DNA of 64,000 bases from Saprospirales bacterium (GCA_016711045.1 JADJTT010000001.1:744001-808000); one strand, 5' to 3'. Positions 48,094 to 56,964 are shown, numbered from the stretch's first letter. Made by a program: numbers and translations. The notes: generated by a model from the letters alone, not told the origin.

Positions 48094-48837
48094 ATGGACT
48101 TCAAAATCATCCTGGTCGACGATGAAGCTGCTTGCCGCCACACGCTTCGGCGGTTTCTGGAAATGCAGGGTCCGGATGTACGGGTGTTGGGGGAAGCACA
48201 AAGTGTAGCAGAAGGCGCACAGCTGCTCCGGGAAATGAGCCCCGACCTCCTGCTCCTGGATGTGCAAATGGAAGACGGCACCGGATTCGACCTCCTCGAC
48301 CGTTTCCCTAATTTGACCTGTAACGTGGTGTTCACCACCGCCCACGATGATTTTGCTATCCGGGCATTCCGGTACAATGCGATCGATTACCTGCTGAAAC
48401 CTGTCGATCCGGATGAACTCGCCACCGCTATTCGAAAAGCCAGGGAAACCCAGGATCTGAAAACGTTCCAGGGGCAGATTGCCCAATTGGTCCAAACAGC
48501 AACGGATAAAAATTTTGACCGGATCACCCTTCCTACCAGTGCCGGGCCAGTGTTTGCACTTACAAAGGATATCACCCGGATGGAGACGTATGGCAATTAC
48601 ACCTTTGTTTATCTGGCAGATGGCGAGCGCCACCTGGTTTCGCGCAACCTGAAGGAATTTGAGGAAATGCTCCTGCAACCCGATTTTTTCCGGCTCCACC
48701 AGTCCCACCTCGTCAACACAGCTTGTGTGAAGAAATTTCTGAAAGAAGACGGAGGCTATGCCCTCATGCAAGACGGCACGAAAGTACCCGTCTCACGAAG
48801 GCGGAAAGAAGCGTTTTTGGAACTATTGAAGGGATAA
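48094..48837 (+). CDS. LytTR-family response regulator
   Basis: Seen: 247 residues. A receiver domain with acidic pair D9/D10, phosphoacceptor D56 (DLLLLDVQM), T81 and K102 (LLKPVDP), followed by a LytTR DNA-binding domain (about 145-247: DITRMETYGNYTFVYL, FFRLHQSHLVNTACV). Known: LytTR regulators bind direct repeats upstream of target genes and are activated by LytS-type kinases. The kinase gene is divergent, so this is a cognate pair. Its stop abuts the gldE stop with no bases between. Targets unknown. Confidence 0.92.
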   Translation: MDFKIILVDDEAACRHTLRRFLEMQGPDVRVLGEAQSVAEGAQLLREMSPDLLLLDVQMEDGTGFDLLDRFPNLTCNVVFTTAHDDFAIRAFRYNAIDYLLKPVDPDELATAIRKARETQDLKTFQGQIAQLVQTATDKNFDRITLPTSAGPVFALTKDITRMETYGNYTFVYLADGERHLVSRNLKEFEEMLLQPDFFRLHQSHLVNTACVKKFLKEDGGYALMQDGTKVPVSRRRKEAFLELLKG

Positions 48838-50262
48838 TCAATCCTCATGCGGCAAGGTCACCTGTATCTGCTCAATACGCCGTTTGGTGACTGCGGTAAT
48901 TTTAAAGAGAAAGCCCGCGATTTGATATTCTGCACCTTTCTTGGGCAATTGCCCCGAATTTTCCAGGATCAATCCGGCCAGTGAATCAGAATCACCACGT
49001 ACTTTGTCGAAGGTATCCGTATCCACGCCTATGACGCGGCACACATCATTGAGCAGGGTTTTTCCTTCAAAAAGAAAGTTGTGTGCATCGAGTTGCTGAA
49101 ATTCCACCTCCACCTCGTCGTCAAACTCATCGCGGATCTCCCCGATAACTTCCTCGAGGATGTCTTCCAGGGTGACAAGCCCGGAGGTGCCCCCATATTC
49201 ATCCACCACGATAGCCATGTGCATGCGGGAAGATTGAAATTCTTTCAACATGTCGTTGATCCGCTTGGATTCAGGTACAAACAACACAGTGGGGCGGATC
49301 AAATCCTGCCACCTGAATTGGTCCTTTTCTTCCAGGCAGCCCAGGAGGTCCTTTACATATAAGATGCCTGCCACATGGTCAAAGTCATCTTTAAAGACGG
49401 GAATACGGGAATAGCCTGATTCTTTTACCGCTTTCAACAGGTCGCTAAATACGACTTTTTCATCCACCGCCACCACATCTACACGCGAGCGCATGATCTG
49501 TTTGACCGTCACGTCTCCAAATTTGACGATGCTTTTGAGGATGTCAATTTCTTCGTTGGCATTTTGTTCGTGGCGAACGGTCATCTCGATCACCTCTCCG
49601 ATCTCCTCCCTGCTGGCGATACTTCCGGATTGCGTGTACGATTCAAGCCTTCGTTCGATAATACTGCTCCCTTTCACCAAAAGGCGGGTAAACGGATGAA
49701 ATAGCTGAATCAGCGTGGAAAGGGGTGCGGACATGATTTTGGCGATGGCCACCTTATTGATCTTGGCATAGATCTTCGGCGCCACCTCCCCAAACAGCAC
49801 AAGCAGGAAGGTCACCCCAAAAACGGTGATGAAGAAATTGATCACCCTGGCAATGCTTTCATCGGTGGACGCCAGAAAAGGGAAGACCGAGTTTATGGCG
49901 TGGGCCCACCCGAAAAAGGCATCTTCCGGCAACAAGTGCGCCAGCAGAAAATCCGCGATCAGTACGATCGCAATATTGATGAAGTTATTGCTGATCAGGA
50001 TCGTGGCCAGCAAGGTGCGCGGCTTTTCCTTCAACTTGAGGATGCGCCGCGCAGGACCCGTATCTTCCTCCCGCAACCGGGCAAAATCATTGTGTGTGAG
50101 GGAAAAAAAAGCCACTTCTGAACTCGAGATCATCGCCGATCCATATAGCAACAAACCTATAAAGAGGATTGCGCCAAAAACCTCCATGGAGGGAAGTGCG
50201 ACAATTTCAAGCGGGAGGGAGGATAAAAAAAAGGGAAATAAGCTTCCAGGTTCTGCTTCCAA
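48838..50262 (-). CDS. gldE: GldE-like CNNM/CBS/CorC membrane protein
   Basis: Seen: 474 residues with an N-terminal DUF21/CNNM-type membrane domain of about four segments (GAILFIGLLLYGSAMISSSEVAFFSL, LLATILISNNFINIAIVLIADF, FFITVFGVTFLLVLFGEVAPK), two CBS motifs (about 215-340, with DVVAVDEKVVFSDLLKAV) and a C-terminal CorC_HlyC transporter-associated domain (about 375-470). Known: in Flavobacterium, gldE lies beside mutY, ssb and gldD and a multicopy GldE can compensate for gldD defects. Here ssb and mutY are adjacent but gldD is not. The TTG at 50262 is preferred because an EAEPGSL-like N-terminus resembles other GldE proteins; ATG at 50187 is the alternative. Other CNNM proteins are possible. 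Confidence 0.78.
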   Translation of the reverse strand: MEAEPGSLFPFFLSSLPLEIVALPSMEVFGAILFIGLLLYGSAMISSSEVAFFSLTHNDFARLREEDTGPARRILKLKEKPRTLLATILISNNFINIAIVLIADFLLAHLLPEDAFFGWAHAINSVFPFLASTDESIARVINFFITVFGVTFLLVLFGEVAPKIYAKINKVAIAKIMSAPLSTLIQLFHPFTRLLVKGSSIIERRLESYTQSGSIASREEIGEVIEMTVRHEQNANEEIDILKSIVKFGDVTVKQIMRSRVDVVAVDEKVVFSDLLKAVKESGYSRIPVFKDDFDHVAGILYVKDLLGCLEEKDQFRWQDLIRPTVLFVPESKRINDMLKEFQSSRMHMAIVVDEYGGTSGLVTLEDILEEVIGEIRDEFDDEVEVEFQQLDAHNFLFEGKTLLNDVCRVIGVDTDTFDKVRGDSDSLAGLILENSGQLPKKGAEYQIAGFLFKITAVTKRRIEQIQVTLPHED

Positions 50263-50288
50263 GGGTGGAAAATTAGTTTAATGAAAAC

Positions 50289-50320
50289 GGGGAGCAACAG
50301 CTCTTGAGCTGTTGCTCCCC
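50289..50320 (-). terminator. Hairpin terminator between ssb and gldE
   Basis: 15-bp arms (GGGGAGCAACAGCTC at 50289-50303; complement at 50306-50320). On the minus strand it is followed by CCGTTTTCATT. It lies 16 bases after the ssb stop and 27 bases before the gldE start codon. Confidence 0.65.
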
Positions 50321-50336
50321 TTGGTCTCCTTTCAGA

Positions 50337-50786
50337 TCAGAAAGGTAAGTCATCTTCGTAAGATTGCTCCGGAAAAGACCCTGCTTCACCTGAAGCATTG
50401 CCTTCCTGAACGGACGCAGGCTGCTGGGTCGAAGGATCCCCTTCTCCATGCTTATCCAGCCCACGGCTGTTCACAATCCGGAAGTAATTGGCAACCACTT
50501 CCGTCCGGTACTTTTCCACATCGTTTTGGTCTTTCCATTTCCGGGTGGACAATTTGCCTTCCACGTAGACCAACATCCCCTTTTTCAAGGTAGACTGGGC
50601 ACGTTCTGCCAATTGCCTCCAGGCAACAACCTCATGCCACTCTGTCCGTTCTACCCAATTACCACTCGTGTCGCGATACCCTTCGTCGGTTGCGACACTG
50701 AACTTGGCCACCATTGCTCCTGTTTCCAACGTCCGAATTTCCGGATCACGCCCCAGGTTGCCAATCAAGGTTACTCGATTCACCAT
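50337..50786 (-). CDS. ssb: Single-stranded DNA-binding protein
   Basis: Seen: 149 residues, an OB-fold domain starting MVNRVTLIGNLGRDPEIR, with the usual YVEGKLSTRKW and a Ser/Gln/Gly-rich linker ending in the conserved acidic tip EDDLPF, which recruits repair and replication partners. Coats single-stranded DNA in replication, recombination and repair. Gene order mutY-ssb-gldE is conserved in Bacteroidota. A promoter with TATATTTA and a TTTG lies just upstream. Confidence 0.96.
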   Translation of the reverse strand: MVNRVTLIGNLGRDPEIRTLETGAMVAKFSVATDEGYRDTSGNWVERTEWHEVVAWRQLAERAQSTLKKGMLVYVEGKLSTRKWKDQNDVEKYRTEVVANYFRIVNSRGLDKHGEGDPSTQQPASVQEGNASGEAGSFPEQSYEDDLPF

Positions 50787-50843
50787 ACGTACAAAAATTT
50801 AGGTTAACAAATCAAACTGCACTAACAGGGGCATTTACAATTC

Positions 50844-50876
50844 TAAATATAGCGAATTATCCTTTAAAAAGTCAAA
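50844..50876 (-). promoter_or_regulatory. Promoter of ssb
   Basis: On the minus strand TTTG (50873-50876), then a 21-base gap and TATATTTA (50844-50851), one base off TAnnTTTG. Spacing is right for a Bacteroidota promoter. Confidence 0.5.
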
Positions 50877-50897
50877 TCAGGCATATGTTTATAGATC

Positions 50898-51986
50898 CTA
50901 TAGCTTTTTCAAATACCAATCAACGATTTTGGGAAAGGCAAATTTAGTTAAGTTTTCGCGTTCTTCCACTATATACTCCGCATCATCTAAAACCCATGGA
51001 TCCGGCAGGTCGAACTCCCAAAAACGGGCAATAATATGCTGATGGCTAAGGGTTTGCTGAAAGGATTGGGAACAGTGAAATAACATTGGGCTGTTCTTAC
51101 CCACCAGGGTTTTCCACGCCGGCGATGCCTGAAGTTGTGCCAAATCCATCTCCTTCTGCTCCGACTCCACCAGCGGAAAATCGTATAAGTGCTGCCAAAT
51201 GTCTTTTGCCGTGCGCTTTCGAAGCAGTAATTTCCCTTCATATCTCAACACCAGGTAGTGGAAATAGCGCACCCGTTTGGCCAAGCGCCTGGCTTTAACC
51301 GGCAGCTCATCAACCTTTCCGGTTTGATTGGCCCGGCAAAAGGATTGCATCGGACATTGCCCGCAAGCCGGAGAAGCCGGTTTGCACTGAATAGCGCCAA
51401 AATCCATGATGGCCTGGTTGTACACGCCCGGGGCGGCTATATCCAGCAGCTTCTGCGCCCATTCACTAAACAAGCGCTTTCCATCCGTGCTGTCAACCGG
51501 TGTGACGAGCCCAAACACACGGGCCAACACCCGGTATACATTCCCATCGACCACGGCGTGGGGAAGGTCAAATGCAAAAGAAGCAACAGCCGCTGCGGTA
51601 TACGGACCAATACCCTTCATGGCTTTTATTCCCTCATACGTTTCCGGAAATTTTCCCCCTCGTTCCCCGGCTATGTACCGGGCGGTTTCCAACAGGTTTC
51701 GGGCCCTGGAGTAGTAGCCCAGCCCTTCCCACAGTTTAAAGACCTCATCATCCGGAGCCGCAGCCAGCGATTCTACCGTGGGAAAACGCGCCCTGAAACG
51801 CTCAAAATAAGGCAGGCCTTGTTCCACGCGCGTTTGCTGCAGGATGATCTCTGACAGCCAGATCAGATAGGGATCGCGCACCCCTTTCCAGGGCATGGGG
51901 CGGGGGGTGGCGTCCTTCCATTCCAATAAGCGCGCAGTAAACTGCCCGGCAAGACCGGGGTCCCAGTTGTTTTCCATATTGCCCAA
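50898..51986 (-). CDS. mutY: A/G-specific adenine DNA glycosylase MutY
   Basis: Removes adenine mispaired with 8-oxoguanine. Seen: 362 residues; WLSEIILQQTRV near the N-terminus (Glu of the catalytic pocket), a helix-hairpin-helix (AMKGIGPYTAAAVASFA) with the catalytic Asp in HAVVDGNVYRV, a [4Fe-4S] loop CKPASPACGQCPMQSFC (four Cys, 51337-51390 region) and a C-terminal NUDIX-like domain (about 235-360). All key residues are present. ATG at 51977 (MENN) is a possible alternative start. Followed by ssb and gldE. Confidence 0.96.
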   Translation of the reverse strand: MGNMENNWDPGLAGQFTARLLEWKDATPRPMPWKGVRDPYLIWLSEIILQQTRVEQGLPYFERFRARFPTVESLAAAPDDEVFKLWEGLGYYSRARNLLETARYIAGERGGKFPETYEGIKAMKGIGPYTAAAVASFAFDLPHAVVDGNVYRVLARVFGLVTPVDSTDGKRLFSEWAQKLLDIAAPGVYNQAIMDFGAIQCKPASPACGQCPMQSFCRANQTGKVDELPVKARRLAKRVRYFHYLVLRYEGKLLLRKRTAKDIWQHLYDFPLVESEQKEMDLAQLQASPAWKTLVGKNSPMLFHCSQSFQQTLSHQHIIARFWEFDLPDPWVLDDAEYIVEERENLTKFAFPKIVDWYLKKL

Positions 51987-52013
51987 ACGCTGAAGGAGCT
52001 ATTTTAGTTGACA

Positions 52014-52050
52014 AAAAAAGGGTAGACACACGAGGCGTCTACCCTTTTTT
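52014..52050 (-). terminator. Intrinsic terminator after the ECF sigma gene
   Basis: 14-bp arms AAAAAAGGGTAGAC (52014-52027) and its complement (52037-52050), loop of 9 bases; poly-A and poly-T on both sides make it work in both directions. It lies 34 bases after the sigma stop and 28 bases upstream of the mutY start. Confidence 0.75.
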
Positions 52051-52083
52051 ATATTGTCCAGGTTATAATCAAACAGAAGTGAT

Positions 52084-52623
52084 CTAATCGAGCAATTCGG
52101 CTGCAGTCGGCGCCAGGTGGTCATAGCGCTGCTTGATGAGCTCTTTCAGTTCTTTACGGGCAAAGAAGATCCGGCTCTTCACCGTGCCGAGGGGCAACTC
52201 AAAATGATCTGCGATTTCCTGGTATTTGAAGCCCTGATAGTGCATCAGGAAAGGAATGCGAATGCTATCATCGAGCCCTTCGATCATCTGGTTCAGTTCT
52301 TTCATCATAATATTGGAATCGCCACTGTTGGCGATTACCGTCGACCCGGAATTGATATAGTACAGGTTGTCGGTAGAGTCCATGATCGTATTGGACTTGA
52401 CCTTTTTGCGGTAGTTGTTTATGAAGATGTTCTTCATAATGGTGAAAACCCAGGCTTTGAAATTGGTACCCGGGTTGAACTTTTCCCGGTTGGTCATCGC
52501 CCGGAAGGCGGTTTCCTGGTAAAGATCCTTTGCATCCTCCGAGTTTTTGGTCAGGTTATATGCGAAAGCCTGCAACAAGGAGGTCAAGTGGGTGAATTGG
52601 CTATTGAATTCCAAATTTGACAT
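52084..52623 (-). CDS. ECF-type sigma factor (sigma-70 family)
   Basis: Seen: 179 residues with sigma region 2 (about 10-75: ALAYNLTKNSEDAKDLYQET-like, FKAWVFTIMKNIFINNYRK) and region 4 (about 110-165: HYQGFKYQEIADHFELPLGTVKSRIFFARKEL). No anti-sigma gene lies next to it; neighbours are mutY and an LptF/LptG permease. Known: highly conserved stand-alone ECF sigma factors of this kind are found across Bacteroidota. A consensus promoter sits upstream, overlapped by four TTGTTTAA(C/T) repeats, which suggests autoregulation or control by a repressor. Regulon unknown. Confidence 0.92.
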   Translation of the reverse strand: MSNLEFNSQFTHLTSLLQAFAYNLTKNSEDAKDLYQETAFRAMTNREKFNPGTNFKAWVFTIMKNIFINNYRKKVKSNTIMDSTDNLYYINSGSTVIANSGDSNIMMKELNQMIEGLDDSIRIPFLMHYQGFKYQEIADHFELPLGTVKSRIFFARKELKELIKQRYDHLAPTAAELLD

Positions 52624-52635
52624 GGCTGTATGGTT

Positions 52636-52699
52636 TTGTTTAACCCGGCAAAGGGCGTTTGTTTAATTGTTTAACCAAAAGTACAACATAGTTAAACAA
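52636..52699. repeat. Cluster of four TTGTTTAA(C/T) motifs over the sigma promoter
   Basis: Plus-strand TTGTTTAAC at 52636-52644, TTGTTTAAT at 52659-52667, TTGTTTAAC at 52667-52675, and the inverted copy GTTAAACAA at 52691-52699. The inverted copy lies in the spacer between -33 and -7, and 52667-52675 abuts the -7 box. Confidence 0.65.
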
Positions 52700-52706
52700 A
52701 ACACAA
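52676..52706 (-). promoter_or_regulatory. Promoter of the ECF sigma gene
   Basis: On the minus strand TTG (52704-52706), a 20-base gap, then TACTTTTG (52676-52683), an exact TAnnTTTG match. The leader to the start codon is about 45-50 nt. Confidence 0.65.
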
Positions 52707-52861
52707 GAAAATTTTCGCCAAAAGTCATTTTTTGTGCTTATTTTTTATCGTAATTTTATACTTTTAAATCACAACTGACTATATAACAAACAATTACAAC
52801 AACATGGTATGAAATGTTAAATTACACATTTTTCAGTAAAAATTGAAAATTAAACACCCAA

Positions 52862-53950
52862 TTACTTCTGCGCTCTTCTGACCAGAATGAACGCAACCCC
52901 GGCAAAGATGATATTGGGCAACCAGACACCAAGCAGGGCAGGCATCCCCTCGCTGGTCGCAAAGGTGATGGAAAGGCGGGAAAGAAATATAAATACGGCG
53001 CTGAGCACAATCCCTAATGCCAGGTGCAACCCCATGCCGCCCCTGACTTTCCGGGCAGCCACTGCCATCCCGATTATAGTGAGGATGAGGATCGAAACCG
53101 GATCGGCGCTTCGCCGGTAGAGCTCGATCTGATACATCCGGGTATTTGTCAGTCCTCGTTCCCGTTCCTTGACAATGAACTGCATTAACTGGGGAGTGGT
53201 CAGCATCTCTTTTTGATTCGTATATCGCACAAAATCGGACGGATGGAGATTGAGCGTAGTATCAATGGTCTTCCCTTCGCCATTGATCAGGGTTTCTTTC
53301 ATCCCGTCAAACTCGCGTATCTCGTATCCCCGGATCAACCAATGATCCGGTTCTCCTTTCCACTCGACTGAACGGGCTTTGAGCAACCACTTCATCTGGT
53401 TGCCCTCAAACCGCTCGAGACGGAAATCGACCAGGGTGGTATCTTTTTTCCGGTAATACCGCACAAAAGCCTTCTCTCCCGGCCCCAGGAACATGTGAAT
53501 ATCCCGGGTTTTGCCCTTGTCGCTTTCCTTCCACACATAGGCATGTTCGAAATCCAGTTTGATCTTATTGCCCCTCGGCAATACATAATGATTGCCGATA
53601 AAGTGCAACAGGGCAATGGTTCCTCCGGCAATGAGATACGGGCGCATCATCCGGTTGAAACTCACACCTGCATTGAAAATGGAAATGATCTCCGAGTTGT
53701 TGGCCAGCCGGGAAGTGAAAAACACCACGGCAATAAGGGCAAACAACGGCCATAACAATCCGTTGATCCACAAAACGAAGTTCAGGTAATAATCAAAAAT
53801 GATCTCGTGGTTGGTGAGTAGAGGCTCATCGATAAATTCTTCTACCTTCTCACTGTAATCGATGACCATGGCAATCATAGACAACGCCAGGCACACAAAG
53901 AGGAAGGTGCGCCAATAGTCAAAGATGATATACCGGTCGAGTTTTCGCAT
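52862..53950 (-). CDS. LptF/LptG-family permease (lipopolysaccharide export)
   Basis: Seen: 362 residues. Membrane segments at about 15-35, 55-80, 100-120 and three near the C-terminus (280-355), flanking a periplasmic beta-jellyroll domain (about 140-270), the layout of YjgP/YjgQ proteins. Starts MRKLDRYIIFDYWRTFLF, a usual family N-terminus. Known: LptF and LptG form the inner-membrane part of the LPS export ABC transporter with LptB. Only one is seen here, downstream of tgt (12 bases between), an order I recall in Bacteroidota. Whether it is LptF or LptG is not decided. Confidence 0.85.
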   Translation of the reverse strand: MRKLDRYIIFDYWRTFLFVCLALSMIAMVIDYSEKVEEFIDEPLLTNHEIIFDYYLNFVLWINGLLWPLFALIAVVFFTSRLANNSEIISIFNAGVSFNRMMRPYLIAGGTIALLHFIGNHYVLPRGNKIKLDFEHAYVWKESDKGKTRDIHMFLGPGEKAFVRYYRKKDTTLVDFRLERFEGNQMKWLLKARSVEWKGEPDHWLIRGYEIREFDGMKETLINGEGKTIDTTLNLHPSDFVRYTNQKEMLTTPQLMQFIVKERERGLTNTRMYQIELYRRSADPVSILILTIIGMAVAARKVRGGMGLHLALGIVLSAVFIFLSRLSITFATSEGMPALLGVWLPNIIFAGVAFILVRRAQK

Positions 53951-53962
53951 AAAATTTTATCG

Positions 53963-55093
53963 CTAAATACGCCTGTCCAGTTTGGGCGCCAGTTGCGCTT
54001 TCCATGCTGCAAAATTGCCTTCCAGTATCTGTTTTCGCGATTCGCGAACCAACCAAAGGAAAAATCCGAGGTTGTGCAGCGTCGCGAGCTGCATGGCCAA
54101 CAATTCTTTGCTATGAAACAAATGCCGCAAATACGCCTTGGTGTGATGCCTGCTGGTCGGCACCGGGCTTTGCGCATCGATCGGACTCAAATCCTCCTTC
54201 CATTTGGCATTCTTCATATTCATAACCCCCTCCGCTGTATACAACAATCCATGCCGGGCATTCCGGGTAGGCAGCACACAGTCGAACATATCCACGCCCA
54301 GGGCGATGCACTCCAGAATATTGGCAGGCGTGCCCACACCCATTAAATAACGTGGTTTCTCCCAGGGAAGTATATCGCAAACAAGGCCGGTCGTCGCATA
54401 CATTTCCGGCGCCGGCTCACCTACCGATAACCCGCCGATCGCATTGCCAGGTCGATCCATTTGTGCAATAAACTCGGCCGATTGTTTCCGAAGGTCCGTA
54501 TAGGTGCTTCCTTGCACAATGGGAAAAAGCGTCTGCTCGTATCCATACATTCCTCCCTGCCGGTCAAAATGCGCACAGCAACGCTCCAGCCAACGGTGTG
54601 TCAGCTCCATTGATGTTTTTGCATACGCATAATCGGAAGGATAGGGCGGACATTCGTCGAATGCCATAATGACATCTCCTCCAATAGTCCGCTGTATATC
54701 GATGGCTTTTTCGGGGGTAAAAAAGTGGGTAGACCCATCAATATGGGACTGAAAGGCAACTCCCTCCTCGGTGATCTTCCGGCGATGGCTGAGCGAATAC
54801 ACCTGGTATCCGCCACTGTCAGTCAGAATAGGTTTATCCCAGCCTATGAACCGGTGTAAACCACCCGCTTTCTCCAACACTTCGAGCCCGGGTCGCAGGT
54901 AGAGATGATAGGTGTTACCCAAAATGATCTGTGCCCCGATCAATTGATCCAACTCGTGCTGGTGCACGGCTTTAACCGAACCCACGGTGCCGACAGGCAT
55001 AAAGATGGGCGTTTCGATGGCTCCATGAGCGGTTTCAAGCAACCCCGCCCGGGCTTTCGAATGAGTGTCGGAATGGACTAACGCAAAGGTCAA
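53963..55093 (-). CDS. tgt: tRNA-guanine transglycosylase lacking the zinc-site cysteines
   Basis: Exchanges guanine-34 for a queuine precursor in tRNAs with GUN anticodons. Seen: 376 residues, MPVGTVGSVKAV near the N-terminus, the nucleophile region DSGGYQVYSL, DECPPYPSDY, GGLSVGEP, and DCVLPTRNARHGLLYT, all typical of TGT. The usual zinc-binding CxCxxC is replaced by SPVPTS (near 54150-54175), followed by the standard KAYLRHLF and LHNLG. I recall other Bacteroidota TGTs that also lack these cysteines, so this is probably a lineage feature. Part of a run with rodA upstream and the Lpt permease downstream. Confidence 0.9.
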   Translation of the reverse strand: MTFALVHSDTHSKARAGLLETAHGAIETPIFMPVGTVGSVKAVHQHELDQLIGAQIILGNTYHLYLRPGLEVLEKAGGLHRFIGWDKPILTDSGGYQVYSLSHRRKITEEGVAFQSHIDGSTHFFTPEKAIDIQRTIGGDVIMAFDECPPYPSDYAYAKTSMELTHRWLERCCAHFDRQGGMYGYEQTLFPIVQGSTYTDLRKQSAEFIAQMDRPGNAIGGLSVGEPAPEMYATTGLVCDILPWEKPRYLMGVGTPANILECIALGVDMFDCVLPTRNARHGLLYTAEGVMNMKNAKWKEDLSPIDAQSPVPTSRHHTKAYLRHLFHSKELLAMQLATLHNLGFFLWLVRESRKQILEGNFAAWKAQLAPKLDRRI

Positions 55094-55137
55094 CTTCGAT
55101 AATTTTAGCTGCCAAAATACGCTTTTTTATCCGCCTC

Positions 55138-56541
55138 CTATAACTGGTAACGATGCTGGTCCAACTTCAGCAACAAGCTGAGCAGGATAGTGAAGCCAAA
55201 GAGAGAGGATCCCCCTTTGCTGATAAATGGAAGGGGAATGCCAATGATGGGCATCAAGCCCATCGTCATCCCAATATTGATGAATACATGTATAAATAAA
55301 ATGCCGGCCACCCCATACGCGAAAGCCCTTGAAAATCCCGATCGTTGCCGTTCGGCAATCGTAATGATCCGCAATAGCAGCAAGAGGAAGAGGCCAATGA
55401 TGGCAGCAGAACCGATAAACCCCTGTTCTTCCCCGATCGTGCAGAAAATAAAGTCGGTAGATTGCTCCGGCACAAAGTTGCCTTTCGTGAGGCTGCCCCG
55501 AAGAAAGCCTTTCCCGTTCAACCCTCCCGAACCTATGGCCATCTTGGATTGGAGTACATTGTAAAGCGATCCTTGCGGGTCGCACTTGCTCGGGTTTAAC
55601 CAGACGTTGATACGGTCCTGCTGGTGCGGTTTCAGGATATTGTTGAAGGCAAACCCGGAAGCAAAAACCAGGAGACTGCTCAAGGCTACTCCACCGAAAA
55701 TTAAGATGACCAACCGGGCATCTTTCTTGAGCAGGTGCATAATCGCGAGGGCGAGCCATGCAGCTGCCAACAATCCCAGGATGGCCAGCTGGTATTTTTC
55801 CTGAAAAAAATACCAGCTGCCACTAATGAGCACTGCCCATCCGAGCAACCAATATTGTTTTTTCTCTTTGTTAAGCAGGAAGGGCAACATGCCAAGGGCA
55901 ATTAACCAGGCAACCAGGATCGGCACTTCAAAAAGAAAACCCAACAGTAGCAGGGTAACGCCACTTAGTCCAAAAATAAAATAATTGAGGGGGAACCCTT
56001 CCCGGAAAAGGACGATAAAGAAAGATAGAAAAACCAGGGCTGAGCCCGCATCCGGCTGGAGTAAGATCAGCATTAAGGGCGCTGCAAGTAGCCCCACGGA
56101 GACGAGTTGATACCTGAATTGCTTAAGGTTGGTACTGTACGAGCTCAAATAGGCAGCCATTGCGATATTGGTGGCAAATTTGGCCAACTCCGAAGGCTGA
56201 AAGGAAAAACCGCCAAAGACAAACCAGGAGGTGGCCCCCTTGATCTCTTTTCCAAAAAACAATACAACTACCAGTAAAAGCAGGGAAACCCCGTATATGG
56301 GATAGGCAAATGTCTGCCAGAATTTTCGGTCGATGATGAAAATGAAAAAGAAGACGACCAGGCAGATCCCGATCCAAATAGTTTGTTTCCCCACTTCGGT
56401 ATGGAGCAAAAAATCGTTGATGCCTTTTTGGTAACTCTCTCCATAGCCAACCGTATATATCATGAGCCACCCAATCCCTATGAGGGAGAGGAACAGCGAA
56501 AAAGTCATCCAATCAATTTTCCTGCTCGGTCTTTCTGCCAT
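55138..56541 (-). CDS. rodA: Rod shape-determining protein RodA (SEDS glycosyltransferase)
   Basis: Polymerises glycan strands for cell-wall elongation with a class B PBP. Seen: 467 residues with about ten membrane segments, GATSWFVFGGFSFQPSELAK (carrying the SEDS signature), LQPDAGSALV, and the C-terminal IGEEQGFIGS and GIPLPFISKGGSS, all conserved in the RodA/FtsW/SpoVE family. The longer middle insert (about 205-260) is common in Bacteroidota RodA. A SPOR-like gene precedes it by 24 bases. FtsW is less likely given the GIPLPFIS..GSS region and the absence of division genes nearby. Confidence 0.93.
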   Translation of the reverse strand: MAERPSRKIDWMTFSLFLSLIGIGWLMIYTVGYGESYQKGINDFLLHTEVGKQTIWIGICLVVFFFIFIIDRKFWQTFAYPIYGVSLLLLVVVLFFGKEIKGATSWFVFGGFSFQPSELAKFATNIAMAAYLSSYSTNLKQFRYQLVSVGLLAAPLMLILLQPDAGSALVFLSFFIVLFREGFPLNYFIFGLSGVTLLLLGFLFEVPILVAWLIALGMLPFLLNKEKKQYWLLGWAVLISGSWYFFQEKYQLAILGLLAAAWLALAIMHLLKKDARLVILIFGGVALSSLLVFASGFAFNNILKPHQQDRINVWLNPSKCDPQGSLYNVLQSKMAIGSGGLNGKGFLRGSLTKGNFVPEQSTDFIFCTIGEEQGFIGSAAIIGLFLLLLLRIITIAERQRSGFSRAFAYGVAGILFIHVFINIGMTMGLMPIIGIPLPFISKGGSSLFGFTILLSLLLKLDQHRYQL

Positions 56542-56565
56542 GGCTCCTCGCGCTTGGATCGGCTA

Positions 56566-56964
56566 TCAGTACAAGAATTCTTCGGGTCGAATAGACTTAT
56601 CCATCGCGGGGTAAGCCCCTGGATAATCCTGTTTGATAAGGTATAAGATCCGATAGGCCTCCAATTTCGTTTGGAAGGCGCCGGCCCTGATCTTGTAATA
56701 GGGCTGTTCATGCTGCCAATCGACCTTGATATATGGATAGAGGATTCGAAAGCGATAAACGGTGGATTCCATTTCCTGCCGGTCGGTCGTAGCCAGGAGT
56801 TGAATTCGCCAACCGGTAACGGTCGGAGTGTTTTTTTGCATCTCAATATAGCCTTCCACCATTTGATTGACAGCATAAGGTACATTGGCGACCGCCTTAG
56901 CTTGTGCATGGCCCCAGGTCAGGGAGGTTGCCAGGAGGGCCAGGAAAAGGAGCAACTGCTTCAT
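56566..56964 (-). CDS. Small exported SPOR-like protein
   Basis: Seen: 132 residues with a signal peptide (LLLFLALLATSLTWGHAQA), then a compact domain of about 75 residues with GWRIQLLATTDRQEMESTVYRF, YKIRAGAFQTKLEAYRIL, matching the SPOR fold, which binds denuded peptidoglycan strands. It lies directly upstream of rodA, suggesting a cell-wall role. Family call is by pattern only. Confidence 0.75.
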   Translation of the reverse strand: MKQLLLFLALLATSLTWGHAQAKAVANVPYAVNQMVEGYIEMQKNTPTVTGWRIQLLATTDRQEMESTVYRFRILYPYIKVDWQHEQPYYKIRAGAFQTKLEAYRILYLIKQDYPGAYPAMDKSIRPEEFLY

